Source: an uncultured Bacteroidales bacterium
GTDB lineage: Bacteria > Bacteroidota > Bacteroidia > Bacteroidales > Bacteroidaceae
Length of the DNA: 64,000 nt
Direction of reading: 5' to 3'
Assembly (NCBI GenBank): GCA_937916465.1
Contig: CALFTK010000037.1
Location: 15,646 to 79,645 of the forward strand
Shown here: positions 7,442-17,096 of the stretch, piece by piece
Position numbering within the stretch: the stretch's first letter is position 1
Layout of the letters: every line of letters begins with the position of its first letter
The notes under the pieces: model-generated
The model's database searches: none
What the model was told of the DNA's origin: nothing
What the model saw: the letters and a program-made list of their open reading frames with translations, nothing else
Made by a program: the position numbers and the translations under genes

Positions 7442-9907
7442 ATGAGATACACTATAGATACGGTGACATCAATGATAGGGGCGTCAAGGTATGGATATTG
7501 TCCGGCAACCATTGCGTGGTTGTTGACTGATAGCCGTTCGTTATGTTTCCCTGACGAAACACTCTTTTTTGCTCTGCAGGGCAAACGTGATGGTCATGAC
7601 TATATAAGAGGACTTTATGATAAAGGCGTAAGAAATTTTGTAGTTAGCAGATTGCCTGATAGGATGGATGATTATCTGGAGTCAAACTTTTTGCTGGTAA
7701 AAGATACGTTGCAGGCCCTACAGACATTGGCTATGGCTCATCGTAAAGAGTTTGCAGTTCCGGTAATAGGTATAACGGGCAGCAACGGAAAGACTATAGT
7801 AAAAGAGTGGCTGTATCAACTTTTAGAACAAAATTATGTAGTTACACGTTCTCCCAGAAGTTATAATTCCCAAATTGGAGTTCCATTATCAGTTTGGTTG
7901 ATGAACAAACAGACTCAGTTGGGCGTATTCGAAGCAGGTATATCGAAACCGAATGAGATGTCGTCTCTGTGTAAAATTATTAACCCTACCATTGGTGTGT
8001 TCACAAATATAGGAAGTGCTCATCAAGAGAATTTTTCTACTTTACAAGACAAATGTATTGAAAAACTGAATCTGTTCAGGAAATGTGATATTTTGGTCTA
8101 TGATGCGGATAATGAACTTATTCAGGACTGTGTAAATAAGGCAGTTATGACAGCAGGCGAAATAGCTTGGTCAAAAAAGAACCAGGAGAAGCCTTTGTAT
8201 ATATCTGAAATAGAGAAGGATAGAACCTCTACTACAATCAAGTACAGATATTTGGGAATGGACAATAAATATACCATCCCATTTGTAGATGATGCATCTG
8301 TGGAAAATTCCATACATTGTTTGGCAGTATGCCTATACCTGATGCTTTCGCCCGAAGTTATAGCTGAGAGAATGGCAAAACTGGAACCGTTGGCAATGAG
8401 ATTGGAGGTAAAAGATGGCAAAAACAACTGTATAATAGTAAATGACAGTTATAACTCCGATATATCGTCGCTCTCTATCGCTTTAGATTTTATGGATAGA
8501 AGGCAAGATGACAAATCGCATTCCAGAACTTTAATTTTGTCAGATATACTTCAGTCGGGATGGTCTAATAATGAACTCTACAAGCGCGTTAAGCAGTTAG
8601 TGGAAGGCAGAGGTGTGACAAAACTGATAGGTATAGGACGCAATATATCGTCAGTGTCAAAGATATTTGATGTAGAACATAAGTATTTCTTTGATACTAC
8701 GGAAAAATTCCTCTCTTCGTTAGTGCTGAAAGATATAAAGAATGAAATGGTACTTATCAAGGGTGCGCGTAGTTTTAATTTTGATAGGATAACCGAACGC
8801 CTGGAACTTAAAGTACACGAAACTATACTGGAAGTCAATCTTACTGCATTGGTAAATAATCTTGACAAGTATCGTGCTATGTTGTCATCCGATACAAAAG
8901 TGGCTTGTATGGTAAAAGCTTCAGCATACGGATCAGGAGCTGTAGAAGTGGCTAAAACGTTGCAAGATTGTAAGGTCGATTATTTGGCAGTTGCGGTTGC
9001 TGATGAGGGTAGGGAACTGAGAAATGCAGGTATAACTACAAGTATAATGGTCATGAATCCTGAAAGGACCTCTTTCAAGTTGCTTTTCGATTATAAATTG
9101 GAACCTGAAATATATAGTTTTCACCTTTTGGAAGAATTGATTCGTGCAGCTGAACATAATGGTATAACGAATTTCCCTATTCATATCAAGATTGATACCG
9201 GAATGCATAGATTGGGATTTTCTCCATCCGACATGCCTGAGTTGGTACGCCGATTAAAAAGACAAACAGCATTGATTCCAAGTTCGGTCTTTTCACATTT
9301 TGTAGGTAGCGATTCTGAAATTTTTGATGATTTTTCAAAATCTCAGGTAGAACAATTCGTAAAGGCAGCGGATGTGTTGCAGGATGCTTTCAGACACTAT
9401 ATAACAAGGCATATTTGCAATTCTGCCGGAATAGAGAGATTACCGAATAACCACTTTGATATGGTAAGGCTTGGTTTGGGATTATATGGTATAAATCCGG
9501 TAAACAATGCTGTTCTGGATAATGTAACCACCTTGAAGACTACCATATTACAGATACGACATATTGCAAAGGGTGAAACTGTGGGCTATAGCAGAAAGGG
9601 CATTTTGGATAGAGACTCCAAGATAGCTGCTTTGCCTATTGGTTATGCCGATGGGCTGAATCGTCGTTTAGGCAATCGCAATGCATATTGTCTGGTAAAC
9701 GGACAAAAGGCATACTATGTAGGTAATATATGTATGGACGTTTGCATGATTGATGTAACAGATATTGAATGTTCTGAAGGAGATAGCGTGGAAATATTCG
9801 GTCCATCACTGCCGGTAACGGTACTGTCAGATATTTTAGGTACAATTCCATACGAAATTTTATCTACCATTTCAACCAGAGTGAAAAGGATTTACTATAA
9901 AGAGTGA
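7442..9907 (+). CDS. Bifunctional UDP-MurNAc-tripeptide:D-Ala-D-Ala ligase / alanine racemase (MurF-Alr fusion)
   Basis: 821 residues with two complete enzymes. Residues 1 to about 450 are a Mur ligase: the ATP loop GITGSNGKT is at 110-118, followed by YNSQIGVPLSVW and the NDSYNSD region. MurF adds D-Ala-D-Ala to the UDP-MurNAc peptide. Residues from about 460 form a PLP alanine racemase: Lys492 lies in VKASAYGSG, the FSHFVGSDS region follows, and GYSRKG carries the expected Tyr equivalent. Coupling the enzyme that makes D-Ala with one that uses D-Ala-D-Ala is a fusion known across Bacteroidota. It is cytoplasmic. It starts about 200 nt from the divergent dxs gene. Confidence 0.96.
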   Translation: MRYTIDTVTSMIGASRYGYCPATIAWLLTDSRSLCFPDETLFFALQGKRDGHDYIRGLYDKGVRNFVVSRLPDRMDDYLESNFLLVKDTLQALQTLAMAHRKEFAVPVIGITGSNGKTIVKEWLYQLLEQNYVVTRSPRSYNSQIGVPLSVWLMNKQTQLGVFEAGISKPNEMSSLCKIINPTIGVFTNIGSAHQENFSTLQDKCIEKLNLFRKCDILVYDADNELIQDCVNKAVMTAGEIAWSKKNQEKPLYISEIEKDRTSTTIKYRYLGMDNKYTIPFVDDASVENSIHCLAVCLYLMLSPEVIAERMAKLEPLAMRLEVKDGKNNCIIVNDSYNSDISSLSIALDFMDRRQDDKSHSRTLILSDILQSGWSNNELYKRVKQLVEGRGVTKLIGIGRNISSVSKIFDVEHKYFFDTTEKFLSSLVLKDIKNEMVLIKGARSFNFDRITERLELKVHETILEVNLTALVNNLDKYRAMLSSDTKVACMVKASAYGSGAVEVAKTLQDCKVDYLAVAVADEGRELRNAGITTSIMVMNPERTSFKLLFDYKLEPEIYSFHLLEELIRAAEHNGITNFPIHIKIDTGMHRLGFSPSDMPELVRRLKRQTALIPSSVFSHFVGSDSEIFDDFSKSQVEQFVKAADVLQDAFRHYITRHICNSAGIERLPNNHFDMVRLGLGLYGINPVNNAVLDNVTTLKTTILQIRHIAKGETVGYSRKGILDRDSKIAALPIGYADGLNRRLGNRNAYCLVNGQKAYYVGNICMDVCMIDVTDIECSEGDSVEIFGPSLPVTVLSDILGTIPYEILSTISTRVKRIYYKE

Positions 9908-9995
9908 TTCTTTATGGATGCAAAACTTGTATAATTCGGCATTTTTAACGAATATTGCAGTTACTAACAGAAGTATTACTAACAAAATTATAATT

Positions 9996-11510
9996 ATGAG
10001 TCAAAACAAACAATCGGTAGTGAAGATGAGCAATTATCGTTGGGTGATGTGCGCAATGCTGTTCTTCGCTACAACAATCAATTACCTGGACAGACAGGTT
10101 CTTTCTTTAACTTACAACGATTTTATAGCACCGGAATTTCATTGGGATGATGCCACTTATGGAAATATAACCGGTTGGTTCTCCCTATTGTATGCTTGCG
10201 CAATGCTTTTTGTAGGCCGTTTTGTAGATAAGTTTGGAACCAAATGGGGATACATCTGGGCTATTGGCGTATGGTCATTGGGAGCATGTGCCCATGCAGT
10301 TTGTGGTGTGGCAACACAGTGGTTTGTAGGTCTGGAAGGTAAAGAGGCTATGATTCAGGCTACAGGCAATATAGCTTTGGCTATTTCAACAACCAGTATG
10401 TGGCTCTTTATAGCAGCACGTCTTATATTGGCGGTTGGTGAATCGGGTAACTTCCCCGCTGCGAACAAAGTGGTTGCAGAATATTTTCCAAAGAAAGACC
10501 GTGCTTTTGCTACCAGTGTTTATAACCAGGGAGCACAGGTAGGTGCTTTATTGGCTCCTCTTTGTATTCCATTGTTGGCTCAGAAATGGGGTTGGGAAAT
10601 GGCATTTATTGTTATAGGTGCTTTAGGCTTTATATGGTTGGTATTCTGGTACTTTATGTATGATAAACCTGAGAAGTCAAAGTTTGTAAATAGCGCTGAA
10701 CTTGAATACATTCATCAGGATAGTGATGAACCGGCTGTGGTAGAAGACAATAAAAAAGATGAACAGGTTATATCATTCTGGAAATGTTTTTCATTTAAGC
10801 AGACTTGGGCTTTCGCAGCAGGTAAATTCTTCTCCGATGGTGCTTGGTGGTTCTTCCTCTTCTGGATGCCGGTTTATCTAAGTTCTGTTTATGGATATAC
10901 AACTGATACACCACAAAGCCGTTGGGGTTTGTTTACCATCTATTTCATCTGTCTATTCTCCGTAATTGGTGGCTATTTGCCAAAATATTTCGTAGAGAAG
11001 AAACAGATGGAACCGTATGCCGGAAAGATGCGTGCAATGCTTATATTCGCATTTATTCCTCTGCTTGCCCTGTTGGCACAGCCATTAGGATCGGTATCAT
11101 TCTGGTTCCCGGTAGTTATAGTAGGTATAGCAGGTGCATCACACCAATCATGGAGTGCAAATCTGTTCTCTACTGTAAGTGATATGTTCCCACGTAGTTC
11201 AGTTGCTACCATTACCGGTATTGGTGGAATGGCAGGTGGTTTAAGTTGTTTCCTCTTTAACAAATTGTCAGGTATCCTGTTTGTTTATGCGTCAGGAACT
11301 ACAATGGTAGGAGGTCAAGAGGTTGAAATGACAAAAGCACTACTTGAAAGCGGAGCACAATATGTTCGTCCTGCAATGGAATTTATGGGATTCACAGGTA
11401 AACCTGCCGGCTATTTCATTATGTTCTGTATATGCGGTTTGTGCTATCTTATAGGCTGGCTTATAATGAAATCATTGGTTCCTAAATATGAACCGGTAAA
11501 AGTTGACTAA
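9996..11510 (+). CDS. MFS transporter, ACS/hexuronate-like
   Basis: 504 residues with about 12 membrane segments. The N-terminus has ATTINYLDRQVLSLTYNDF followed by the MFS signature region GRFVDKFGTKWGY, a pattern of the anion:cation symporter branch (ExuT/DgoT-like). It imports sugars or sugar acids with protons. The ATG at 9996 (MSQNKQSVVKM) is preferred to the in-frame ATG at 9918, which adds 26 polar residues not expected in the family. It is followed 11 nt later by the GH51 gene, so it heads the arabinose/mannan cluster. Sugar import is inferred from context; the substrate is unknown. Confidence 0.85.
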   Translation: MSQNKQSVVKMSNYRWVMCAMLFFATTINYLDRQVLSLTYNDFIAPEFHWDDATYGNITGWFSLLYACAMLFVGRFVDKFGTKWGYIWAIGVWSLGACAHAVCGVATQWFVGLEGKEAMIQATGNIALAISTTSMWLFIAARLILAVGESGNFPAANKVVAEYFPKKDRAFATSVYNQGAQVGALLAPLCIPLLAQKWGWEMAFIVIGALGFIWLVFWYFMYDKPEKSKFVNSAELEYIHQDSDEPAVVEDNKKDEQVISFWKCFSFKQTWAFAAGKFFSDGAWWFFLFWMPVYLSSVYGYTTDTPQSRWGLFTIYFICLFSVIGGYLPKYFVEKKQMEPYAGKMRAMLIFAFIPLLALLAQPLGSVSFWFPVVIVGIAGASHQSWSANLFSTVSDMFPRSSVATITGIGGMAGGLSCFLFNKLSGILFVYASGTTMVGGQEVEMTKALLESGAQYVRPAMEFMGFTGKPAGYFIMFCICGLCYLIGWLIMKSLVPKYEPVKVD

Positions 11511-11521
11511 TTACTTTTAGA

Positions 11522-13528
11522 ATGAAAATAACAGTAAAAAGAATAATCCTGCCTGCGTTAGTTGCGTGGGCGGGATTTGGTGTGTCATACGCTCAGAGTG
11601 TGCACCGAATGAATATCGATGTCAAGAAACCCGGTGTTGAGATAAGCAACACTATGTATGGTCTCTTTTTTGAAGATATAAATTTTGCAGCCGACGGTGG
11701 CTTGTATGCTGAACTGGTAAAGAATCGTTCTTTTGATTTTCCGTATGCGTTGACAGGATGGTTACCGGCAGGTAATGTAAAGGTTCTTAACGATGGCCCG
11801 TTTGAAAATAATCCCAATTATGTAAGGTTGGGTGGTTCAGGCCATGGCGCAAAATTTACAGCAATAACTAATGAAGGCTTTTTTGGAATAGGTCTGAAAG
11901 CCGGAGAAAAGTATCGTTTTACAGTATATGCAAGAACAGATGCTCCACGTGGGTCGTCCATAAGGATAGAGTTGATAGATAAAGCTGCTATGGGGGAACA
12001 TCAGGCATTTGTCAGACAAAATCTGAGGATAGATTCAAAAGACTGGAAGAAATATACAGTAGAACTTACTTCGCCCATCACTATAAGTAAAGCACAGCTA
12101 AGAGTCTTTCTTACAGGCCAGGGCAATGTGGATTTAGAACATGTATCTCTATTCCCTGTTGATACCTGGAAAGGTAGAGAAAACGGATTGCGCAAAGACC
12201 TGGTGCAGGCTCTTGCCGATATGAAACCCGGAGTCTTCCGTTTTCCCGGTGGATGTATAGTGGAAGGAACTGATTTGGAAACACGTTACAACTGGAAGAA
12301 TTCTGTAGGTCCGGTAGAAGACAGAAAACTTAATGAGAACCGTTGGCACTACACCTTCGATACCCGACTGTTCCCTGACTACTATCAGAGTTACGGTATG
12401 GGATTCTTTGAATTTTTCCAACTATGTGAAGATATAGGTGCAGAACCGTTACCGGTAGTTAGTTGTGGTTTGGCATGCCAATTCCAAAATGGAGTCGATG
12501 CTCATTGTTCTCTTGATGAGATTGATACTTTTGTGCAAGATGCCATAGATTTGGTTGAATTTGCTAATGGCGACATTAATACTGAATGGGGAAAACTGAG
12601 AGCAGATATGGGGCATCCCGAACCATTTGGAATGAAATATCTGGCTGTTGGTAATGAACAGTGGGGCGAAGAGTATATAGAGCATCTTTTGCCTTTCTTG
12701 GAGGCTTTGCGTAAAGAGTGCCCCGAAATAGAGATAGTAGGAACATCCGGTCCATACGCAAGCGGAGATTATTTCGATTATTTGTGGCCCAAAATGAAAG
12801 AACTCGAAGCCGATCTGGTAGATGAACACTATTATTGTCCTGAAGATTGGTTTATAAACAACGCAGCGCGCTACGATAGTTATGACCGAAAAGGACCTAA
12901 GGTGTTTGCAGGTGAATATGCGTGTCACGGGGCAGGAAGAAAATGGAATCATTTTAATGCTTCACTGCTTGAAGCAGGCTTCATGACCGGTCTGGAACGC
13001 AATGCAGATATAGTACGAATGGCTACTTACGCACCTCTGTTTGCACACGTAGAGGGTTGGCAGTGGCGTCCGGATCTTATTTGGTTTGATAATTTAAATG
13101 TTGCGCGCAGCTGTAGCTACTATGTACAACAGATGTACAGTACCAACAAAGGTACTCATACTTTGAAACTGCTAAATGAAAATGGTGTTCCATATACAGG
13201 TGCAAACGGACAAGATGGGCTTTATGCAAGTGCAGTCTATGATGACACAGATAATTCTATAGTCATAAAGGTTGTAAACATTAGTAATGAAGCTCGTGGC
13301 ATTGATATTGTAATATCCGGAATGAAACGTAAAGAGGCAATACAGAGAGGTGTTGTAACAACACTTCATTCCGATGATATCTATGCCGATAATGTGCCTC
13401 ATACCAATTTGGAAATCAAATCTGAGACAATAGTGCCTCAAACTTCTGAAATAGCTGTGAATGGCAATGGCTTGCAGACTACAATTCCTGCAAAGACATT
13501 TGCAGTTTACAGATTATACAAAAAATGA
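11522..13528 (+). CDS. GH51 alpha-L-arabinofuranosidase, exported
   Basis: 668 residues. A signal peptide is visible at residues 1-25 (ends VSYAQS). A carbohydrate-binding-like beta domain follows, then a TIM barrel with FRFPGGCIVEG, the acid/base Glu379 in AVGNEQWG and the nucleophile Glu465 in FAGEYACHG, and a C-terminal beta sandwich. GH51 removes terminal arabinofuranose from arabinoxylan, arabinan or decorated oligosaccharides. Export suggests action in the periplasm or at the surface. The next gene begins 1 nt after its stop. Confidence 0.93.
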   Translation: MKITVKRIILPALVAWAGFGVSYAQSVHRMNIDVKKPGVEISNTMYGLFFEDINFAADGGLYAELVKNRSFDFPYALTGWLPAGNVKVLNDGPFENNPNYVRLGGSGHGAKFTAITNEGFFGIGLKAGEKYRFTVYARTDAPRGSSIRIELIDKAAMGEHQAFVRQNLRIDSKDWKKYTVELTSPITISKAQLRVFLTGQGNVDLEHVSLFPVDTWKGRENGLRKDLVQALADMKPGVFRFPGGCIVEGTDLETRYNWKNSVGPVEDRKLNENRWHYTFDTRLFPDYYQSYGMGFFEFFQLCEDIGAEPLPVVSCGLACQFQNGVDAHCSLDEIDTFVQDAIDLVEFANGDINTEWGKLRADMGHPEPFGMKYLAVGNEQWGEEYIEHLLPFLEALRKECPEIEIVGTSGPYASGDYFDYLWPKMKELEADLVDEHYYCPEDWFINNAARYDSYDRKGPKVFAGEYACHGAGRKWNHFNASLLEAGFMTGLERNADIVRMATYAPLFAHVEGWQWRPDLIWFDNLNVARSCSYYVQQMYSTNKGTHTLKLLNENGVPYTGANGQDGLYASAVYDDTDNSIVIKVVNISNEARGIDIVISGMKRKEAIQRGVVTTLHSDDIYADNVPHTNLEIKSETIVPQTSEIAVNGNGLQTTIPAKTFAVYRLYKK

Positions 13529-13529
13529 G

Positions 13530-14879
13530 ATGAAAAAACTACTTTTACTATCTATACTTCCTCTTCTCTTGCTGGGATGCACGTCGACTGTCAATGAAAT
13601 GCCCTATGTAGAGGATGGTAAATTTTATGTGGATGGTGAACCTTATAGATTTATAGGTGTGAACTTCTGGTATGGAGCAATATTGGGTTCACAAGGTGAG
13701 GGCGGAAATAGAGAACGTCTGGCTAAAGAACTGGATATGCTAAAGAGTATTGGCGTTACCAATGTAAGGGTTCTTGTGGGCTCTGATGGTGCGCCGGATA
13801 CTTTATCCACATCTTTTAGTAGCGATATGAATAGCGGTGTTGCTAACATCAGATCGCATAAAGTTCAGCCAACATTGCAGACAGCTCCGGGTGTATATAA
13901 TGATGAAATATTGGATGGACTTGATTGGATGATGGTGGAACTTGCCAAACGTGAAATGACAGCCGTTCTTTATATGAATAACACTTGGGAATGGAGTGGT
14001 GGATATGGACAGTATCTGGCTTGGGCTCATTCAGATGAAACTCCAGATGAACTTCAGAATCGCAATGGTCTGCTGGTAAGTCCTTGGGAGAGCAGGACAA
14101 ATATGTTCTATAAAGATTCTGTGGCAACAGCAATGTTCGAAGATCATATCAAATTCATTGTCAGCAGAACAAATAGATATACAGGTGTAAAGTATATTGA
14201 CGATCCAACTCTCTTCTCCTGGCAAATTGGAAACGAACCACGTCCGCTTGGCAGAGACAATAAAGAGGTATTTATAGAGTGGATAGATAAGACGGCCAAA
14301 CTTATTCGTTCGTTAGATCCCAATCATATGATATCAACAGGCAATGAGGGTGAAATGGGAAGTGATAACGATATGGAGATAGTCGATGCTATAAATGCTA
14401 TTCCTGAAATATCTTATATGACAATCCATATATGGCCGTTCAACTGGAGCTGGATAAGAGAGAATACTATTCAAACCAACTTGCCTGTTGCCATTGAAAA
14501 TACCGGCAAATATATAGACAAGCATATAGGGATAGCATCAAAATATTCAAAACCTATTGCAATTGAAGAGTTTGGTTATCCACGTGATAATTATGCATTT
14601 AAACTTGGTACGCCTGTTACTGCTCGTAATGAATATTATGAATATCTGTTCAAGACCTTAGTTGAACAAAAAGAGCAGGATGGACCGGTGGCAGGATGTA
14701 ATCTTTGGACCTGGGGTGGTTACGCGATACCTGCGGATGACCACGATTTTTGGTATAAAGGTGATGATTATACGGGTGATCCGGCTCAGGAGAATCAGGG
14801 GCTGAATTCGGTTTTTGTCAGCGACACAGTAACAATTGAATTGATTGAAAAATATAATAAACTACTTAATACCAAATAA
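13530..14879 (+). CDS. GH5 subfamily 7 endo-beta-1,4-mannanase, lipoprotein
   Basis: 449 residues. The N-terminus MKKLLLLSILPLLLLGCTS is a lipoprotein signal with Cys17, so the enzyme is probably surface- or outer-membrane-anchored. The segment FIGVNFWYGAILG is characteristic of GH5_7 mannanases. The acid/base is Glu236 in WQIGNEPR and the nucleophile is Glu347 in IAIEEFGYPRD. It cuts mannan or glucomannan backbones into oligosaccharides that the downstream phosphorylase can use after import. The start at 13530 is fixed by the lipobox; upstream in-frame codons lie inside GH51. Confidence 0.93.
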   Translation: MKKLLLLSILPLLLLGCTSTVNEMPYVEDGKFYVDGEPYRFIGVNFWYGAILGSQGEGGNRERLAKELDMLKSIGVTNVRVLVGSDGAPDTLSTSFSSDMNSGVANIRSHKVQPTLQTAPGVYNDEILDGLDWMMVELAKREMTAVLYMNNTWEWSGGYGQYLAWAHSDETPDELQNRNGLLVSPWESRTNMFYKDSVATAMFEDHIKFIVSRTNRYTGVKYIDDPTLFSWQIGNEPRPLGRDNKEVFIEWIDKTAKLIRSLDPNHMISTGNEGEMGSDNDMEIVDAINAIPEISYMTIHIWPFNWSWIRENTIQTNLPVAIENTGKYIDKHIGIASKYSKPIAIEEFGYPRDNYAFKLGTPVTARNEYYEYLFKTLVEQKEQDGPVAGCNLWTWGGYAIPADDHDFWYKGDDYTGDPAQENQGLNSVFVSDTVTIELIEKYNKLLNTK

Positions 14880-14881
14880 AT

Positions 14882-15892
14882 ATGGATATAAAAGGATTGT
14901 ATAAAGCAGACGAACAGCGATATGATGGTAGAATGCCATATAAAAAGTGTGGAAACAGTGGTTTGCGCTTACCTTCTCTGTCGTTAGGAATGTGGCACAA
15001 TTTTGGAAGTGTTGATAGACTGGAGAATTGTGTGAAAATAGTGCATACTGCATTTGATAATGGTATAAACTGTTTCGATCTGGCCAATAACTACGGACCG
15101 GTGTATGGGTCTGCTGAAGAGACATTTGGAACTATTTTTGAACGTTCGCTTAAACCATACAGAGATGAACTCTTCCTGGTTACCAAAGCCGGTTATGATA
15201 TGTGGCCCGGTCCATACGGTGATGGTGGTTCCAGAAAGTATCTGTTTAGCAGTATAGACCAAAGCCTGAAGAGAATGAAGGTAGATTATGTAGATCTATT
15301 CTATTCCCACAGATACGATCCCAATACACCATTGGAAGAGACAATGCAAGCTCTTGTAGATATTGTACGCAGTGGCAGAGCATTATATATAGGTATTTCA
15401 AATTATCCTGCTCATACATTGCCGTTTGTCTTTTCATACCTGAAAGACAGAGATGTCCCTTGTCTGGTATATCAGGGTAAATACAATATTCTTCATCGTG
15501 CTCCGGAAACAGAAGGAATATTGCAGGCTTGTCAAGATGCCGGGGTTGGGTTTGTAGCCTTTTCGCCATTGGCTCAAGGACTTTTAACAGATAGATATTT
15601 TAATGGCATACCATCCGATTCAAGAATGGCCAGAGAATTTTTCCTGAAAAGCGCTGTGCTAACTGAATCAATGTTGGCAGGTCTTAAAGAACTTGATGAA
15701 ATAGCCAGAGATCGCGGTCAGAGTCTCTCTGCCATGGCTTTGGCATGGCTATTGGAAAAAGAACCGGTTACTTCTGCAATAATAGGAGCCAGTACTCCTG
15801 AACAGTTAAAGGCAAACATAAAAGCAGTGGAGAATATCCCATTTATGGAGAGCGAATTGCAAAAGATTGATGCCATTTCAAATAATATCTGA
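14882..15892 (+). CDS. Aldo/keto reductase (YghZ/Gpr-like)
   Basis: 336 residues, cytoplasmic NADPH-dependent (beta/alpha)8 oxidoreductase. The AKR catalytic residues are visible: Asp and Tyr in FDLANNYGPVYG, Lys in LVTKAGYDMW and His in LFYSHRYDP. The sequence resembles the L-glyceraldehyde 3-phosphate reductase group (AKR14). It lies 2 nt after the mannanase and 1 nt before the GH130 gene, so it is co-transcribed with sugar enzymes. Its substrate may be a sugar or a reactive aldehyde by-product, but nothing in the sequence decides this. Confidence 0.88.
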   Translation: MDIKGLYKADEQRYDGRMPYKKCGNSGLRLPSLSLGMWHNFGSVDRLENCVKIVHTAFDNGINCFDLANNYGPVYGSAEETFGTIFERSLKPYRDELFLVTKAGYDMWPGPYGDGGSRKYLFSSIDQSLKRMKVDYVDLFYSHRYDPNTPLEETMQALVDIVRSGRALYIGISNYPAHTLPFVFSYLKDRDVPCLVYQGKYNILHRAPETEGILQACQDAGVGFVAFSPLAQGLLTDRYFNGIPSDSRMAREFFLKSAVLTESMLAGLKELDEIARDRGQSLSAMALAWLLEKEPVTSAIIGASTPEQLKANIKAVENIPFMESELQKIDAISNNI

Positions 15893-15893
15893 T

Positions 15894-17054
15894 ATGAGTA
15901 TATTCGATGAAAGGAAAGATGTTATAGTTAATGAGTTCAATGCACTGTTAGCAAGAGAAAACAGACCTTCTTCAACAAACGGGGTGTGGACCAGATATAA
16001 GTTTCCAATTCTTACCGGTGACCATGCTCCTTTGGAGTGGAGATACGATTTTAATCCTATTACAAATCCATATTTTATGGAGCGCATAGGAATACATGCC
16101 ACTTTTAATTCCGGCGCTATAAAAATGAACGGAAAATATCTGCTGGTTGTAAGAGTGGAGGGTGCCGATAGAAAATCTTTTTTTGCTGTTGCTGAGAGTC
16201 CCAATGGGATAGATAATTTCCGTTTCTGGGAACGTCCTGTAACTATGCCTGAAACCGATAATCCCGATACGAATGTCTATGATATGCGCCTGACAAAACA
16301 TGAAGATGGTTGGATATATGGTGTTTTCTGTTCAGAGCGTAAGGACCCTGATGCCGCGCCAGGCGATTTGTCTTCGGCTGTGGCTGCGGCAGGAATAGCC
16401 AGAACAAAAGATTTGATATCGTGGGAGAGATTGCCCGATTTGAAATCTAAATCACAACAGCGTAATGTGGTGTTACACCCGGAATTTGTGGATGGTAAAT
16501 ATGCATTCTATACTCGCCCGCAAGATGGATTTATTGATGCCGGAAGTGGTGGAGGAATAGGCTGGGCTCTTGTGGATGATATAACAAATGCAGAAATAAC
16601 CGATGAAAAAATAATCGATTTCAGATATTACCATACCATTAAAGAGGTAAAGAATGGGGAAGGGCCTCATCCTATAAAAACGCCCAAAGGGTGGTTGCAC
16701 CTTGCTCATGGTGTACGTGGCTGTGCAGCCGGATTGAGATATGTACTGTATATGTATATGACATCGCTTGAAGACCCAACGAAAGTAATTGCTGCGCCGG
16801 GTGGTTTCTTTATGGCACCTCAAGGCGAAGAATATGTGGGCGATGTCTCAAATGTTCTGTTTACCAACGGCTGGATAGAAGATAATGGTAAAGTCTTTAT
16901 CTATTATGCTTCGAGCGATACACGTATGCACGTAGCTACATCTACTGTTGATAAACTGATAGATTACTGTATGAACACCCCTGCTGATGGACTGCGCTCT
17001 GCAACATCAGTAATGGCTATAAACAGCCTTATAGACAGAAATAAATCGTTGTAG
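15894..17054 (+). CDS. GH130 4-O-beta-D-mannosyl-D-glucose phosphorylase
   Basis: 386 residues, cytoplasmic. It splits mannosyl-beta-1,4-glucose with phosphate to mannose 1-phosphate and glucose. The sequence follows the Bacteroides fragilis enzyme group GH130_1: FNSGAIKMNGKYLLVVRVEGADRK, then DTNVYDMRLT, where Asp130 is the expected general acid, then HPEFVDGKYAFYTRPQDGF and the phosphate-binding His/Arg region HLAHGVRGCAAGLRY. The ATG at 15894 fits the family N-terminus; the longer frame from 15867 overlaps the reductase. The matching epimerase lies 12 kb away (29495). Confidence 0.93.
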   Translation: MSIFDERKDVIVNEFNALLARENRPSSTNGVWTRYKFPILTGDHAPLEWRYDFNPITNPYFMERIGIHATFNSGAIKMNGKYLLVVRVEGADRKSFFAVAESPNGIDNFRFWERPVTMPETDNPDTNVYDMRLTKHEDGWIYGVFCSERKDPDAAPGDLSSAVAAAGIARTKDLISWERLPDLKSKSQQRNVVLHPEFVDGKYAFYTRPQDGFIDAGSGGGIGWALVDDITNAEITDEKIIDFRYYHTIKEVKNGEGPHPIKTPKGWLHLAHGVRGCAAGLRYVLYMYMTSLEDPTKVIAAPGGFFMAPQGEEYVGDVSNVLFTNGWIEDNGKVFIYYASSDTRMHVATSTVDKLIDYCMNTPADGLRSATSVMAINSLIDRNKSL

Positions 17055-17096
17055 GATTTCTTCTAATAGTTAGACAATGCTGCCTGCTTTTACCTG

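Noticed and set aside
9918..9995. 26-residue extension of the MFS transporter
   Set aside because: It is polar, not typical of the family, and a good ATG with the expected N-terminus follows at 9996.
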